Source: an uncultured Acidimicrobiales bacterium
GTDB taxonomy: Bacteria > Actinomycetota > Acidimicrobiia > Acidimicrobiales > CADCSY01
DNA length: 64,000 bases
Direction: 5' to 3'
NCBI GenBank assembly: GCA_902805555.1
Contig: CADCSY010000024.1
Span: 1 to 64,000 of the forward strand
Part shown: piece by piece, positions 26,312 through 35,009 of the stretch
How positions within the stretch are numbered: position 1 is the first letter of the stretch
Layout of the letters: every line of letters begins with the position of its first letter
Position numbers and translations under genes: made by a program
The notes under the pieces: model-generated
The model's input: the letters and a program-made list of their open reading frames with translations, nothing else
Database searches by the model: none
Told to the model about the DNA's origin: nothing

Positions 26312-26544
26312 CCGACGACGTCGCGCCTACCTGCAGCGGGTCGACCGCCGCACCGCCCCGACACCGGCCGCAGACCTGCGCCGTCCCCACCACCCTGGCT
26401 ACGTTCGTCGGCAGGTCCGTGGTCCGGGCCGCTCGGACGGAGGGCGTCTGGCGGGGGGGCCGGCGGGAGCACGTGCACCAGGGAGGCGGTTTCGGACCCC
26501 ACCAGGGAAGGGGCGTCGCGACCGCAGGCGAAGAGGGGGACGAC

Positions 26545-27708
26545 ATGGCGGAGATCCACGGCACGTGCGACGAGCGCTTCGGGGCGGTGCGAGAGGTGCT
26601 GGCAGGTGCGCTCGACGCCGGGGACGACCTCGGCGCCTCGGTCGCCGTCACGATGGGCGCCGAGCCGGTCGTCGACCTCTGGGGGGGCTGGGCCGACGAG
26701 GCCAGGCAGACCCGGTGGCAGGAGGACACGGTCACCAACGTCTGGTCGACGACCAAGACGATGACCTCGCTGGCCGCACTGCTCCTCGTCGAGCGGGGAG
26801 AGCTCGACGTGTACGCCCCGGTGGCGAGGTACTGGCCCGAGTTCGCGGCCAACGGCAAGGAGGGCATCGAGGTCCGCCACCTCATGTCGCACACGTCCGG
26901 GGTGTCGGGGTGGGCGCAACCGGTCCAGATGGAGGACATCTTCGACTGGGAGCGCTCGACGTCGATGCTGGCCGCGCAGGCGCCGTGGTGGGAGCCGGGC
27001 ACCGCATCCGGCTACCACGCCCTGAACCAGGGCCACCTCGTCGGCGAGGTCGTCCGCCGGATCACGGGGGCGCCGCTGCGAGCCTTCTTCGCCGAGGAGA
27101 TCGCGAGGCCCCTCGGTGCCGACTTCCAGATCGGCCTCGACCCGGCTGACCGGGGACGGGTCTCCAACGTGGTGCCGCCCCCGCCGATGGCGTTCGACCT
27201 CGAGGCCATCGGTGCCGACAGCGTGGCCGTGAAGACGCTGACCGGGCCGCTGGCCGACGCGTCGGTGGCGTGGACGGACGGCTGGCGGGGGGCCGACATC
27301 GGCGCTGCCAACGGCCACGGCAACGCCCGGTCGGTCGCCAGGATCCAGTCGGTGGTGGCGAACGGCGGCGAGGTGGACGGCGTGCGCCTCCTCTCCCCCG
27401 GGACGATCGACCTCATCTTCGACCAGCAGTCCGACGGCGTCGACCTCGTGATCGGCATCCCCCTCCGCTTCGGCATCGGCTACGCGCTCCCGCAGACCGC
27501 GACGCTGCCCTACATCCCCGACGGGAGGATCTGCTTCTGGGGTGGCTGGGGGGGCTCGATGGTCGTCGTCGACGTCGAGCGTCGGCTCACGATCGCCTAC
27601 ATGATGAACAAGATGCAGGCGGGGATCATCGGCAACCCGACGGCCGGGGCGCTCATCAGCGCCGTCTACAGCGCCCTCGGGGTCGCAGGACCGGTCCCCG
27701 CCATCTGA
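26545..27708 (+). CDS. Beta-lactamase-fold serine hydrolase (EstB-like)
   Basis: A 387-residue cytosolic serine hydrolase. The N-terminal phrase [20 protein letters not shown] (about 34-53) and the nucleophile STTK at about residue 72 are typical of esterase members, followed by [13 protein letters not shown], the YxxN-like [13 protein letters not shown] and a Gly-Gly-rich end ([13 protein letters not shown]). The ATG at 26545 follows GAGGGGGA and is preferred; an in-frame GTG at 26419 would add 42 residues of unconserved sequence. The 130-bp leader may start at TACGTT (26400-26405). Substrate unknown. Confidence 0.88.
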   Translation: MAEIHGTCDERFGAVREVLAGALDAGDDLGASVAVTMGAEPVVDLWGGWADEARQTRWQEDTVTNVWSTTKTMTSLAALLLVERGELDVYAPVARYWPEFAANGKEGIEVRHLMSHTSGVSGWAQPVQMEDIFDWERSTSMLAAQAPWWEPGTASGYHALNQGHLVGEVVRRITGAPLRAFFAEEIARPLGADFQIGLDPADRGRVSNVVPPPPMAFDLEAIGADSVAVKTLTGPLADASVAWTDGWRGADIGAANGHGNARSVARIQSVVANGGEVDGVRLLSPGTIDLIFDQQSDGVDLVIGIPLRFGIGYALPQTATLPYIPDGRICFWGGWGGSMVVVDVERRLTIAYMMNKMQAGIIGNPTAGALISAVYSALGVAGPVPAI

Positions 27709-27768
27709 GCGGCACCCGGCGACCGGACCGGACCCCGGAGGGCAGTGGCAGCGTGCGGGCGCGCCCGG

Positions 27769-29049
27769 TCAGCCGACGGCGTCCTCGACGGCCGCCTGCC
27801 CACCGCCCGTCGCCTGTGCCACCCCGGCAGCCAGCTCACCCTGCCCGAACCCGGCGCCCTCGGGACCGGCTCCGGCGCCGAGGCGGGTGGCGACGACGCC
27901 GTCGCCGGGGTAGACGCCGACGAGCTGGTTGTTCAGCCCCAGTGCTGCGTAGCTGGCCTCCGCGTCGTCGGTGCCGGCGCCGTCGCTCCCTGGGGCCCCG
28001 CCGGTGGCCACGTCGCTCGTGCCGGTCGAGCTCAGCCACCAGAGGAACCCGTAGCCCCGGTTCAGGTCCTGCGACGGGGAGGTCGCCTCCTCGACCCACT
28101 CCTCCGAGACGACCTGCTCCCCGTCCCACTCGCCGCCCCGGAGGAACAGGAGGCCGAAGCGGGCGAGGTCGCGGCACGAGGCCTGCGCACCCATGAAGGT
28201 GAGCGTGTTGCCCGAGGCGTCCCGGTTCATGGTGGTGCTCATCCCGAGCGGCTCGAAGAGCGCCTCCTCGGCGAAGTCACCGGTGGGCATGCCGGTCGCC
28301 ACCTCGAGGACCTCGTCGAGGGTCTGGATGGCCGCGTTGTTGTAGACCCACGTCGTCCCGCGCTCGTGCTGCTGGCTGAGCCCGATCGAGAACGCCGTCT
28401 TGTCCGCCTCCCGGGTGGCCATCTTGATGTAGTCGGACTCGACGTCCTGGTAGCGGCCGGAGTCGTTGGAGACGAGGTTGCGGATGGTCACGTCTGCGCT
28501 CGGCGTCCCCTGCCACTCCTCGATGTACTCCGACGCCGGGTCGTCGATGTCGAGCAGGCCGCGGTCCTGCGCGATGCCGACGAGCGTCGACGTGATCGAC
28601 TTCGTGACCGAGAAGACCTCCCGCTCCGTCGTCGGCCCGGCACCGCCCCAGTACCACTCACCGACCAGCGCACCGTCCTTGGTGACGACCAGGCACTCGG
28701 AGCCGGCGGCCTCGGCGGCGGCGGCCATGGCCTCGAGGGCGGCCGGGTCGAGTCCGGCGGCGGCGGGGTCGACGATGGTCCAGTCGGGCACCGGCCACGT
28801 CTCGTCGGCACCCTCATCGGCGGGCCCACCCTGCTCGTCGACCACGTCGGCCGACTCCGACGGCTCGGCCCCCTCGGCCGGTCCCTCTGACGGCGCCCCC
28901 TCCGGCGCGCCCACCGCCGTGGTCGGCGCGGCCGATGCCTCGTCGGCGGTCGACTCGCCCCCGCCCTCGCTCCCGCAGGCGACGAGCCCGACGAGGGCGA
29001 GCGCACAGGTGAGCCGGGCGGCCCGGGTGGTGGTCGGGCGATGGGGCAC
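27769..29049 (-). CDS. Beta-lactamase-fold serine hydrolase lipoprotein
   Basis: A 426-residue exported lipoprotein. The signal sequence ends in the lipobox LVAC, with lipidated Cys at about residue 25, followed by an acidic Glu/Ser/Ala linker to about 85. The hydrolase domain has the nucleophile SVTK (about 150), VRNLVSNDSGRYQ-like IRNLVSNDSGRY, and the YxN motif YNNAAIQ. GTG 29049 follows GAGGA with good spacing. A likely -10 hexamer TACCCT is at 29133-29128. This is the third SxxK hydrolase in the window and the only one placed outside the membrane. Substrate unknown. Confidence 0.87.
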   Translation of the reverse strand: MPHRPTTTRAARLTCALALVGLVACGSEGGGESTADEASAAPTTAVGAPEGAPSEGPAEGAEPSESADVVDEQGGPADEGADETWPVPDWTIVDPAAAGLDPAALEAMAAAAEAAGSECLVVTKDGALVGEWYWGGAGPTTEREVFSVTKSITSTLVGIAQDRGLLDIDDPASEYIEEWQGTPSADVTIRNLVSNDSGRYQDVESDYIKMATREADKTAFSIGLSQQHERGTTWVYNNAAIQTLDEVLEVATGMPTGDFAEEALFEPLGMSTTMNRDASGNTLTFMGAQASCRDLARFGLLFLRGGEWDGEQVVSEEWVEEATSPSQDLNRGYGFLWWLSSTGTSDVATGGAPGSDGAGTDDAEASYAALGLNNQLVGVYPGDGVVATRLGAGAGPEGAGFGQGELAAGVAQATGGGQAAVEDAVG

Positions 29050-29248
29050 GGGGCGTCCTCGGGTCGGGGAGCGGGAGCAACGAGGTCGGTGGCGCACGCG
29101 CAGGCGCCGACCGGAAGCGGTCCGGCCAGGGTACCGGCTGCGACCGGCCAGCCGAGGGGCGGGGCAGCCCGGGCACCACGATCGACGCCCGGTCCCGACG
29201 CGACCTCACGACCCGCCGAGGACGACCCGCCGAGGTGCACCCCGACGC

Positions 29249-29284
29249 GACGAGGGGGAGGCGCTGGTGCGCCTCCCCCTCGTC
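29249..29284 (-). terminator. Strong hairpin terminator after the fasciclin gene
   Basis: A perfect 16-bp stem (29249-29264 with 29269-29284) closes a four-base loop. It lies about 47 bp past the stop of the leftward fasciclin gene and before the next leftward gene. There is no T-run, as is common for terminators in very GC-rich genomes. Confidence 0.8.
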
Positions 29285-29330
29285 CATCAGTGGTGCTGTG
29301 CTGATCGTGCAGGAGCGAGGCTCCAGGCGA

Positions 29331-30077
29331 TCAGGCGCCCGGCATCATCACCGAGTCGATGATGTGCACGACGCCGTTGCCGACCTCGACGTTGGCGCAG
29401 ACCACCTGGGCCTGGCCGTTGACCTCGAGCGAGCCGCCGGCGGGGGCGATGGTGATCTCCTCGCCGTTGACCGTGGGGACGCTGTCCATCTCCGACAGCG
29501 CAGCGCCGTCGAGGACCTCACCCTGCACGACGTGCAGCGTCAGGATGCTGGTCAGGGTCTCCTTGTCGGCCATGACCGCGCTCATGTCCGCCGCCGGGAT
29601 CTTGGCGAAGGCCGAGTTGGCCGGGGCGAAGATGGTGAAGGGCCCCTCGCTGTTCAGCGTGTCGACGAGGCCCGCCTCCGTCACCGCGGTGACGAGGGTG
29701 GAGAGCTCGGGGTTGTTGCTGGCTGCGGTGGCGGCGGGGTCGTCGGCCATGCCGGAGAAGCTGCCTTCGCCCTCCTCGGGGATGGAGGCGCAGGCCGGGC
29801 CCACGGGGCCCTCCTCGAGGGTCATGCCGCCGCCCGCGGACTCGGAGCCCATCTCGGACTCGGACTCGGACTCGGACTCGGACTCGGAGCCCATCTCGGA
29901 CTCGGACTCGGACTCGGACTCCGACTCGGTGGCCTCGGTCGCAGCCTCGGTGGCCTCGGAGGTGGCGTCGCCGGCGGCGTCGGTCGTCTCCTCGTCGTCG
30001 CCACAGGCGGCGGCGACGAGCGAGAGCGAGGCGAGCATGCCGATGAGGGTGATGCGCATCTTCTTGCTGCTCTGCAT
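29331..30077 (-). CDS. Fasciclin (FAS1) domain lipoprotein with Ser-Glu repeat linker
   Basis: A 248-residue secreted lipoprotein, comparable to the MPT70/MPT83 proteins of mycobacteria. The signal ends in LVAAAC, with lipidated Cys near residue 25. Residues about 50-85 are an acidic linker of alternating Ser-Glu with two MGSES interruptions. The FAS1 domain (about 115-248) shows STLVTAVTEAGLVDTLNSEGPFTIFAPANSAF (written here as its hallmarks LVDTL and FTIFAPANSAF), LTLHVVQG and NGVVHIIDSVMMP. FAS1 domains mediate adhesion. AAGGAAC precedes ATG 30077. A terminator hairpin upstream separates it from the oxidase gene. Confidence 0.9.
   Translation of the reverse strand: MQSSKKMRITLIGMLASLSLVAAACGDDEETTDAAGDATSEATEAATEATESESESESESEMGSESESESESESEMGSESAGGGMTLEEGPVGPACASIPEEGEGSFSGMADDPAATAASNNPELSTLVTAVTEAGLVDTLNSEGPFTIFAPANSAFAKIPAADMSAVMADKETLTSILTLHVVQGEVLDGAALSEMDSVPTVNGEEITIAPAGGSLEVNGQAQVVCANVEVGNGVVHIIDSVMMPGA
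29838..29930. repeat. Low-complexity Ser-Glu codon repeat
   Basis: Tandem GGACTC hexamers encode alternating Ser and Glu inside the fasciclin lipoprotein linker. Two MGSES interruptions mark a duplicated block, so the tract can change length in frame. Confidence 0.85.
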
Positions 30078-30163
30078 GTGGATGTTCCTTCTGGGTTGGG
30101 GGTTGTGGTGCGGGGCCGCCGGTGTCGGCGACCCGATCCTCCGCCTATGGAGGCGGTGGTCGT

Positions 30164-30190
30164 CCGGTGCGGCGGGGGGCGCCGCACCGG
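30164..30190 (-). terminator. Hairpin terminator after the sulfite-oxidase-like gene
   Basis: CCGGTGCGGCG (30164-30174) pairs perfectly with CGCCGCACCGG (30180-30190) around a G-rich loop, 13 bp past the stop of the leftward oxidase gene. A second small inverted repeat, CCGCCT/AGGCGG, lies at about 30141-30156 in the leader of the fasciclin gene. Confidence 0.75.
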
Positions 30191-30202
30191 AGATCTTGGA
30201 GA

Positions 30203-31813
30203 TCAGGCGTCCTGCACGAGGACGACGACGTTGTGCCACCCGGTGGCGCCCGAGGGGATGGGCTCGGTGCGCTCGTCGGTCTGGAGCTCGCCCTGGCCGT
30301 CGGTCGCCCTGACGGTGATCGTGTGGTTGCCGGGGGTCGCGTCCCACTCGTGGACCCACTGTCGCCACGTGGTCGCGGTCAGCTCCTCGGCCAGGCGGGC
30401 CTCGGCCCACTCGCCGTCGTCGATCCTGACCTCGACCTTCTCGATGCCACGGGGCTGGGCCCAGGCGACGCCGGCCACGGCGGTCCTGCCCGGGGGGATC
30501 TTGGCCAGGCCCTTGGGGGTGTCGATGCGGGACTGGGTCCTGATCGGCGCCTCCTTGGCCCAGGTGCGCTTCACCCAGTAGCCGTCGAAGTCCTCGAGGC
30601 GGGTGAGCTCGAGCTCGGTGACCCACTTGGTGGCCGACACGTAGCCGTACAGCCCGGGGACGACGATGCGGGCGGGGAAGCCGTGCTCGATGGGGAGGGG
30701 GGCGCCGTTCATGCCCACGGCCAGGATCGCGTCGCGGCCGTCGAGGGCGTTCTCGGTGGGGAAGCCGTTGTTCCACCCGTCGAACGAGCGCCCGACGATC
30801 TGGGTGGCGCCGTCCTGCACGCCCGCCTCCTCGAGGAGGTCCGCAAGTGGGACGCCGAGCCAGCGGGCGTTGCCGACGAGCTTGCCGCCGATCTCGTTCG
30901 AGACGCACGTCATCGTGATGTCGGTCTCGATCATCGGCCTGCTGAGGACGTCGGCGTAGGTCAGCTCGAGCTCGTTGTCGACCATGCCGTGGATGCGCAG
31001 CGACCAGTCCTCGGCCGGGATCTGCGGGACGACGAGGGCGGTGTCGATGCGGTAGAAGGCGATGTTGGGGGTGGTGAACGGCGAGAGGCCCGGGATGTCG
31101 AGGTCGACGCCGGCGGGGATGGCGGGCAGCACCCGGTCCGGGCGGGGGAGCACGACGGAGCTGCGGGAGCCGGCGGCGCTGAAGCCCCGGGTGAGGAAGC
31201 GCCCGATCGAGCCGGCACCTGCTGCGAGGGCGGCCACCGCCACGCCCGTGGTGAGGAAGCGCCGGCGGTCCAGCCGGCCCGTGGTGGGAGCGGTCGCTGC
31301 CGCCGCCGTCCCGGCGAAGGGGCGACCGCTGAGGCCTGCGACGAAGGCGGTCAGCGCGACCATGCCGACCAGGGCGCCGACGATGCTGGGCAGGACGTCG
31401 AACGCGCTCGACGCCGGACGGGAGAGCGCGGCGGCGGCACCCACCACGCCGAAGAGGGCGACGCCGGCCAGGCCGAGGACCAGCCGTCGTGCGGCCAGGA
31501 TGCCGAGGATCACGCCGAACGCCGCCAGCAGCACGACGATGCCGACGACCAGCGCCACCTTGTCGTTCGTGCCGAACGTGGCGATGGCGAAGTCCTTGAC
31601 CGGTGCCGGCACCGCGTCGATGACCTCGCCGCCCACGGCGACGATCGGTGAAGCGGTGCCCTTCCTCAGCCCGGCGACGAGCTCGGCGACGCCGAGTGCG
31701 AGGGCGGTGGTGAGCAGCCCGGCGACCGCAGGTCGCAGGAGGCGGCGGCCGTCAGGTCCATCGGCCGACGCGGGCGTGCGCTGCTCGTCACGCTCTGCGC
31801 TCACCGTGGTCAC
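30203..31813 (-). CDS. Membrane-anchored sulfite-oxidase-like molybdopterin oxidoreductase
   Basis: A 536-residue protein with four N-terminal membrane segments (about residues 25-170), then LDRRRFLTTG, a twin-arginine-like stretch before another hydrophobic segment, and an oxidoreductase molybdopterin domain from about 230. The molybdenum-ligand Cys is in TCVSNEIGGKLVGNARWLGVPL (about 320). Further hallmarks are HGFPARIVVPGLYGY, ATKWVTELEL and the C-terminal dimerisation domain with VRIDDGEWAEA. The active site is expected on the outer face of the membrane. Substrate unknown. The molybdate importer lies elsewhere in the window. GTG 31813 follows AGAGGT. Confidence 0.88.
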   Translation of the reverse strand: MTTVSAERDEQRTPASADGPDGRRLLRPAVAGLLTTALALGVAELVAGLRKGTASPIVAVGGEVIDAVPAPVKDFAIATFGTNDKVALVVGIVVLLAAFGVILGILAARRLVLGLAGVALFGVVGAAAALSRPASSAFDVLPSIVGALVGMVALTAFVAGLSGRPFAGTAAAATAPTTGRLDRRRFLTTGVAVAALAAGAGSIGRFLTRGFSAAGSRSSVVLPRPDRVLPAIPAGVDLDIPGLSPFTTPNIAFYRIDTALVVPQIPAEDWSLRIHGMVDNELELTYADVLSRPMIETDITMTCVSNEIGGKLVGNARWLGVPLADLLEEAGVQDGATQIVGRSFDGWNNGFPTENALDGRDAILAVGMNGAPLPIEHGFPARIVVPGLYGYVSATKWVTELELTRLEDFDGYWVKRTWAKEAPIRTQSRIDTPKGLAKIPPGRTAVAGVAWAQPRGIEKVEVRIDDGEWAEARLAEELTATTWRQWVHEWDATPGNHTITVRATDGQGELQTDERTEPIPSGATGWHNVVVLVQDA

Positions 31814-31890
31814 AGCACCTCTACGGTGTGACCACCCTCCGTGGATGGCGCGACGACCGGCACCGTTGGCAGGACCGGCGCTGGGCGCCC

Positions 31891-33996
31891 TCAGGCCAGG
31901 CGGCGCAGCAGCACGAGCGACCGGCTGGAGACCTCGAACGGATCGCCTGACTCGACGGAGCGATGGTCGGCGTCAGGGGCGGGAGGGAGGCGCTCGGCCG
32001 TGTCCATCACGATCGACCACCGCTCGCCCCACTGCTGGGGGAGCCGGAAGTCGAGCGGCTCGTGGTGGGCGTTGAAGAGCACGCAGAAGCTGTGGTCGGT
32101 GACGGGATCCCCTCCGTCGTGGCGGCCGGAGATGGCGTCGCCGTTGAGGAACACCCCGAGCGACTTCGCGAAGCCGGCGACCCAGTCCTGCTCCGACATC
32201 TCGCTGCCGCCCGGGCTGAACCAGCCGATGTCGGCGGTGCCACCGCTCGGCCGCCCCTCGAACCACTGCCGGCGCCTGAACGTCGGGTGCTCCTTGCGGA
32301 GGTGCAGGAGCCATCGGGTCCACTCCAGGAGCGCGAGGTCGGCGCCCTGCCAGTCGTACCAGGAGACCTCGTTGTCCTGGCAGTAGCCGTTGTTGTTGCC
32401 GTGCTGGGTGCGGCCGAGCTCGTCGCCCGCGAGCAGCATGGGCACCCCCTGGGAGAGCAGCAGCGTGGCCAGGATGTTGCGGCGCTGCCTCGCCCGCAGC
32501 TCCAGCACCTCGTCGTCGTCGGTCGCCCCCTCCACGCCGCAGTTCCAGCTGCGGTTGTGGCTCTCGCCGTCGCGGTTGCCCTCGGCGTTCGCCTCGTTGT
32601 GCTTCTCGTTGAACGAGACGAGGTCGTGCAGGGTGAAGCCGTCGTGGGCCGTCACGAAGTTGATGCTGGCGTCGGGTCGGCGACCGGTCGGCTCGTAGAT
32701 GTCGCTGCTGCCGGTGAAGCGGAGGGCGAACTCGCCGAGCGTCGCCGGCTGGCCCCGCCAGTAGTCCCGCACCGTGTCGCGGTACTTGCCGTTCCACTCC
32801 GACCACTGCGCCGGGAAGCCGCCGACCTGGTAGCCCCCCTCGCCGACGTCCCACGGCTCGGCGATGAGCTTGACCTGGCTCACGACCGGGTCCTGCTGGA
32901 TGAGGTCGAAGAAGGCGGAGAGCCGGTCGAACGCGTGCAGCTCGCGGGCCAGCGTCGAGGCCAGGTCGAAGCGGAAGCCGTCCACGTGCATCTCCGTGAC
33001 CCAGTACCGCAGCGAGTCCATGAGCAGCTGCAGCGCGTTGGGGTGGCGCGTGTTGAGGGTGTTGCCCGTGCCCGTGTAGTCCGTGTAGCGACGGCGGTCG
33101 CCGGGGGCCAGCCGGTAGTAGGCGGCGTTGTCGATCCCCTTGAACGACAGCGTGGGGCCGAGGTGGTTGCCCTCGGCCGTGTGGTTGTAGACGACGTCGA
33201 GGATCACCTCGATGCCGGCGTCGTGCAGCGTGCGCACCATCCGCTTGAACTCCTGCACCTGCTGGCCCCTGGTGCCGGTGGCCGCGTACTCGTGGTGGGG
33301 TGCGAGGTAGCAGATCGAGTTGTAGCCCCAGTAGTTCCGCAGGCCCTTCTCGACGAGGCGGTGGTCCTGGGTGAACTCGTGCACCGGCAGCAGCTCCACC
33401 GCCGTCACGCCGAGGCGGGTGAGGTGGTCCACGGCCTCGGGCGTGGCCAGGCCGGCGTAGGTGCCCCTGAGCTCCTCCGGCACCGACGGGTGGCAGGCGG
33501 TGAAGCCCTTGACGTGGACCTCGTACACGACGGTCTCGTGCCACGGCGTGCGGGGCGGGCGGTCGTCGTCCCAGTCGAAGTAGGGGCTGACGACGACCGA
33601 GCGCTGCGCCGACGGCCCGCTGTCGTCGTCGTTGGCGGGGCCGTCGGGGTCCGAGAGGCGGTGGCCGTACATCGACTCGTTCCAGTCGATGTCGCCCTCG
33701 ACCGCCTTGCTGTAGGGGTCGAGCAACAGCTTGGAGGGGTTGCAGCGATGGCCGGCGACGGGGTCGTCCGGGCCGTGGACCCGGAAGCCGTAGCGGGTGC
33801 CGTCGGGGACGTTCGGGAGGTAGCCGTGCCAGACGAAGGCCGTGACGTCGGGCAGCTCGTGGCGGGTCTCGACGCCCTCGTCGTCGAAGAGGCACAGCTC
33901 GACCTTCGTGGCGACCTCGGAGAAGAGGGCGAAGTTCGTGCCGGCCCCGTCGTAGGTGGCGCCCAGCGGGTAGCTGCGGCCGGGCCGGATCTGCAC
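31891..33996 (-). CDS. glgX: Glycogen debranching enzyme GlgX
   Basis: A 701-residue GH13 glycogen debranching enzyme (isoamylase type) that removes alpha-1,6 branches during glycogen breakdown in the cytoplasm. The N-terminal CBM48 domain starts YPLGATYDGAGTNFALFSEVA. The catalytic barrel shows ILDVVYNHTAEG, DGFRFDLAS (nucleophile Asp), IAEPWDVGEGGYQVG (acid Glu) and FVTAHDGFTLHDLV (transition-state Asp), then WNCGVEG and MLLAGDELGRTQHGNNNGYCQD. GTG 33996 is placed by TAGCCT six bases upstream; the TAG of that hexamer is also the stop codon of the nei gene. No other glycogen gene is in the window. Confidence 0.94.
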   Translation of the reverse strand: MQIRPGRSYPLGATYDGAGTNFALFSEVATKVELCLFDDEGVETRHELPDVTAFVWHGYLPNVPDGTRYGFRVHGPDDPVAGHRCNPSKLLLDPYSKAVEGDIDWNESMYGHRLSDPDGPANDDDSGPSAQRSVVVSPYFDWDDDRPPRTPWHETVVYEVHVKGFTACHPSVPEELRGTYAGLATPEAVDHLTRLGVTAVELLPVHEFTQDHRLVEKGLRNYWGYNSICYLAPHHEYAATGTRGQQVQEFKRMVRTLHDAGIEVILDVVYNHTAEGNHLGPTLSFKGIDNAAYYRLAPGDRRRYTDYTGTGNTLNTRHPNALQLLMDSLRYWVTEMHVDGFRFDLASTLARELHAFDRLSAFFDLIQQDPVVSQVKLIAEPWDVGEGGYQVGGFPAQWSEWNGKYRDTVRDYWRGQPATLGEFALRFTGSSDIYEPTGRRPDASINFVTAHDGFTLHDLVSFNEKHNEANAEGNRDGESHNRSWNCGVEGATDDDEVLELRARQRRNILATLLLSQGVPMLLAGDELGRTQHGNNNGYCQDNEVSWYDWQGADLALLEWTRWLLHLRKEHPTFRRRQWFEGRPSGGTADIGWFSPGGSEMSEQDWVAGFAKSLGVFLNGDAISGRHDGGDPVTDHSFCVLFNAHHEPLDFRLPQQWGERWSIVMDTAERLPPAPDADHRSVESGDPFEVSSRSLVLLRRLA

Positions 33997-34008
33997 CGGC
34001 GGAGGCTA
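33997..34008 (-). promoter_or_regulatory. Leaderless promoter -10 (TAGCCT) for glgX, shared with the nei stop codon
   Basis: TAGCCT (34008-34003) is six bases before GTG 33996. Its TAG (34008-34006) is the nei stop codon. Confidence 0.6.
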
Positions 34009-34842
34009 CCCGGGGCCCTCAGGAGCCGGACCGGCCGACGTCGGCCTGCGCTGGCACGTCGGGCACCAGTACGTGCCCCGTGCCTGGGGCCCCTGTGGCC
34101 GCCAGGCGATCGGGGTGCCGCAGCGGCGGCAGGGCTCGTCCCGCCGTCCGTAGACGGCCACGCCACCCTCGACGGTGATCCGCACGCTGTGGTGCAGGTT
34201 CGCCTGGAGCAGGCGGCTGCTCGTCTCGATGAGCCGCCGCCTGAGGGGCTCGTCGACCTCGTGGAGGGGGGTGAACGGGTCGAGCTCGCACACGAAGCAG
34301 ACCTCGCACTTGTAGACGTTGCCGACGCCGTTGGCGATGCGCTGGTCGAGCAGGGCGTCGCCGATCTCCCGCTCCGGCGGGCTCAGGCGGCCGAGCCGCG
34401 CGACCGCCTCGTCGAGGTCGGCGCCCGCCTCGCACAGGTTCGGGCCGAGGTGGGCGGTGGGATCGGCGCCGGGACGGCCGGCGTCGATGCGATCGACGAG
34501 GTCGACCACGGGCGCCGCGAAGCACACCGCGACCCAGCCGGCGCGCTCACCGTCAGCCGCCACCTCGAGCCACACCCGGGCGGCGGAGGCCTTCTTCCGC
34601 CACCGCTCCGACGGCCGGTAGAGGTGCCAGCTCCCGGTCATGCGCATGTGGGTGTGCAGGCTCCGGCCGTCGTCGAAGTGGACGAGGCAGTGCTTGCCGC
34701 GAGCCTCCGAACCGAGGACCACCGTCCCCTCCGGGAAGGGGCGGTGCGGGAGCCGCGGCGCCTCGAAGCGGGTGAGGGTCCGCCCGGCGAGCGCCTGGTC
34801 GAGGGCCCGCGCCGCCCGGAAGATGGTGTCACCCTCGGGCAC
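34006..34842 (-). CDS. nei: DNA glycosylase/AP lyase of the Fpg/Nei family (Nei2-like)
   Basis: A 278-residue base-excision repair enzyme that removes oxidised bases. After the initiator it begins PEGDTIFRAARAL, with catalytic Pro2 and Glu3. It continues with GKHCLVHFDDGRSLHTHMRMTGSWHLY-type core (hallmark THMRMTGSW, about 64-72), the H2TH region with IGDALLDQRIANGVGNVYK, and the C-terminal zinc finger CRRCGTPI...YWCPTCQR. GTG 34842 has TAGCCT six bases upstream. glgX begins ten bases after its stop, so the two may be read through despite glgX's own promoter. Confidence 0.93.
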   Translation of the reverse strand: MPEGDTIFRAARALDQALAGRTLTRFEAPRLPHRPFPEGTVVLGSEARGKHCLVHFDDGRSLHTHMRMTGSWHLYRPSERWRKKASAARVWLEVAADGERAGWVAVCFAAPVVDLVDRIDAGRPGADPTAHLGPNLCEAGADLDEAVARLGRLSPPEREIGDALLDQRIANGVGNVYKCEVCFVCELDPFTPLHEVDEPLRRRLIETSSRLLQANLHHSVRITVEGGVAVYGRRDEPCRRCGTPIAWRPQGPQARGTYWCPTCQRRPTSAGPAPEGPG

Positions 34843-34854
34843 CCGCCCAGGCTA
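34843..34854 (-). promoter_or_regulatory. Leaderless promoter -10 (TAGCCT) for nei
   Basis: TAGCCT (34854-34849) is six bases before GTG 34842. Confidence 0.6.
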
Positions 34855-34937
34855 CGGGCGCGCCCCCCCGGCCCCCCCGTTCCGGCGGCGGGGGCGGGCA
34901 CCAGGCCGAAGACCGAGCCGCAGCTCGGGTGCATCCC

Positions 34938-34986
34938 GTTCTGGCGGCTGGAACGGGCCTCAGGCCCCCGTGCCAGCCGCCAGAAC
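34938..34986. terminator. Long inverted repeat between MFS and nei genes
   Basis: GTTCTGGCGGCTGG (34938-34951) pairs perfectly with CCAGCCGCCAGAAC (34973-34986) over a 21-base loop. It lies just past the stop of the leftward MFS gene, so it likely ends that transcript. The motif CCGTTCYGGCGG also occurs at about 34877, 34937 and 34996. Confidence 0.6.
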
Positions 34987-35009
34987 CGAGCATCGCCGTT
35001 CCGGCGGGT

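Noticed and set aside
26419-26544. GTG 26419 as the start of the EstB-like hydrolase
   Set aside because: The extra 42 residues are low complexity and a strong GAGGGGGA site precedes ATG 26545.
24831-27002. N-terminal extension of the cyclase/ATPase frame to 1900 residues
   Set aside because: The extension overlaps the DUF3253 and MpaB genes, has low-complexity sequence, and the zinc ribbon start at 24830 has a promoter hexamer at the right distance.
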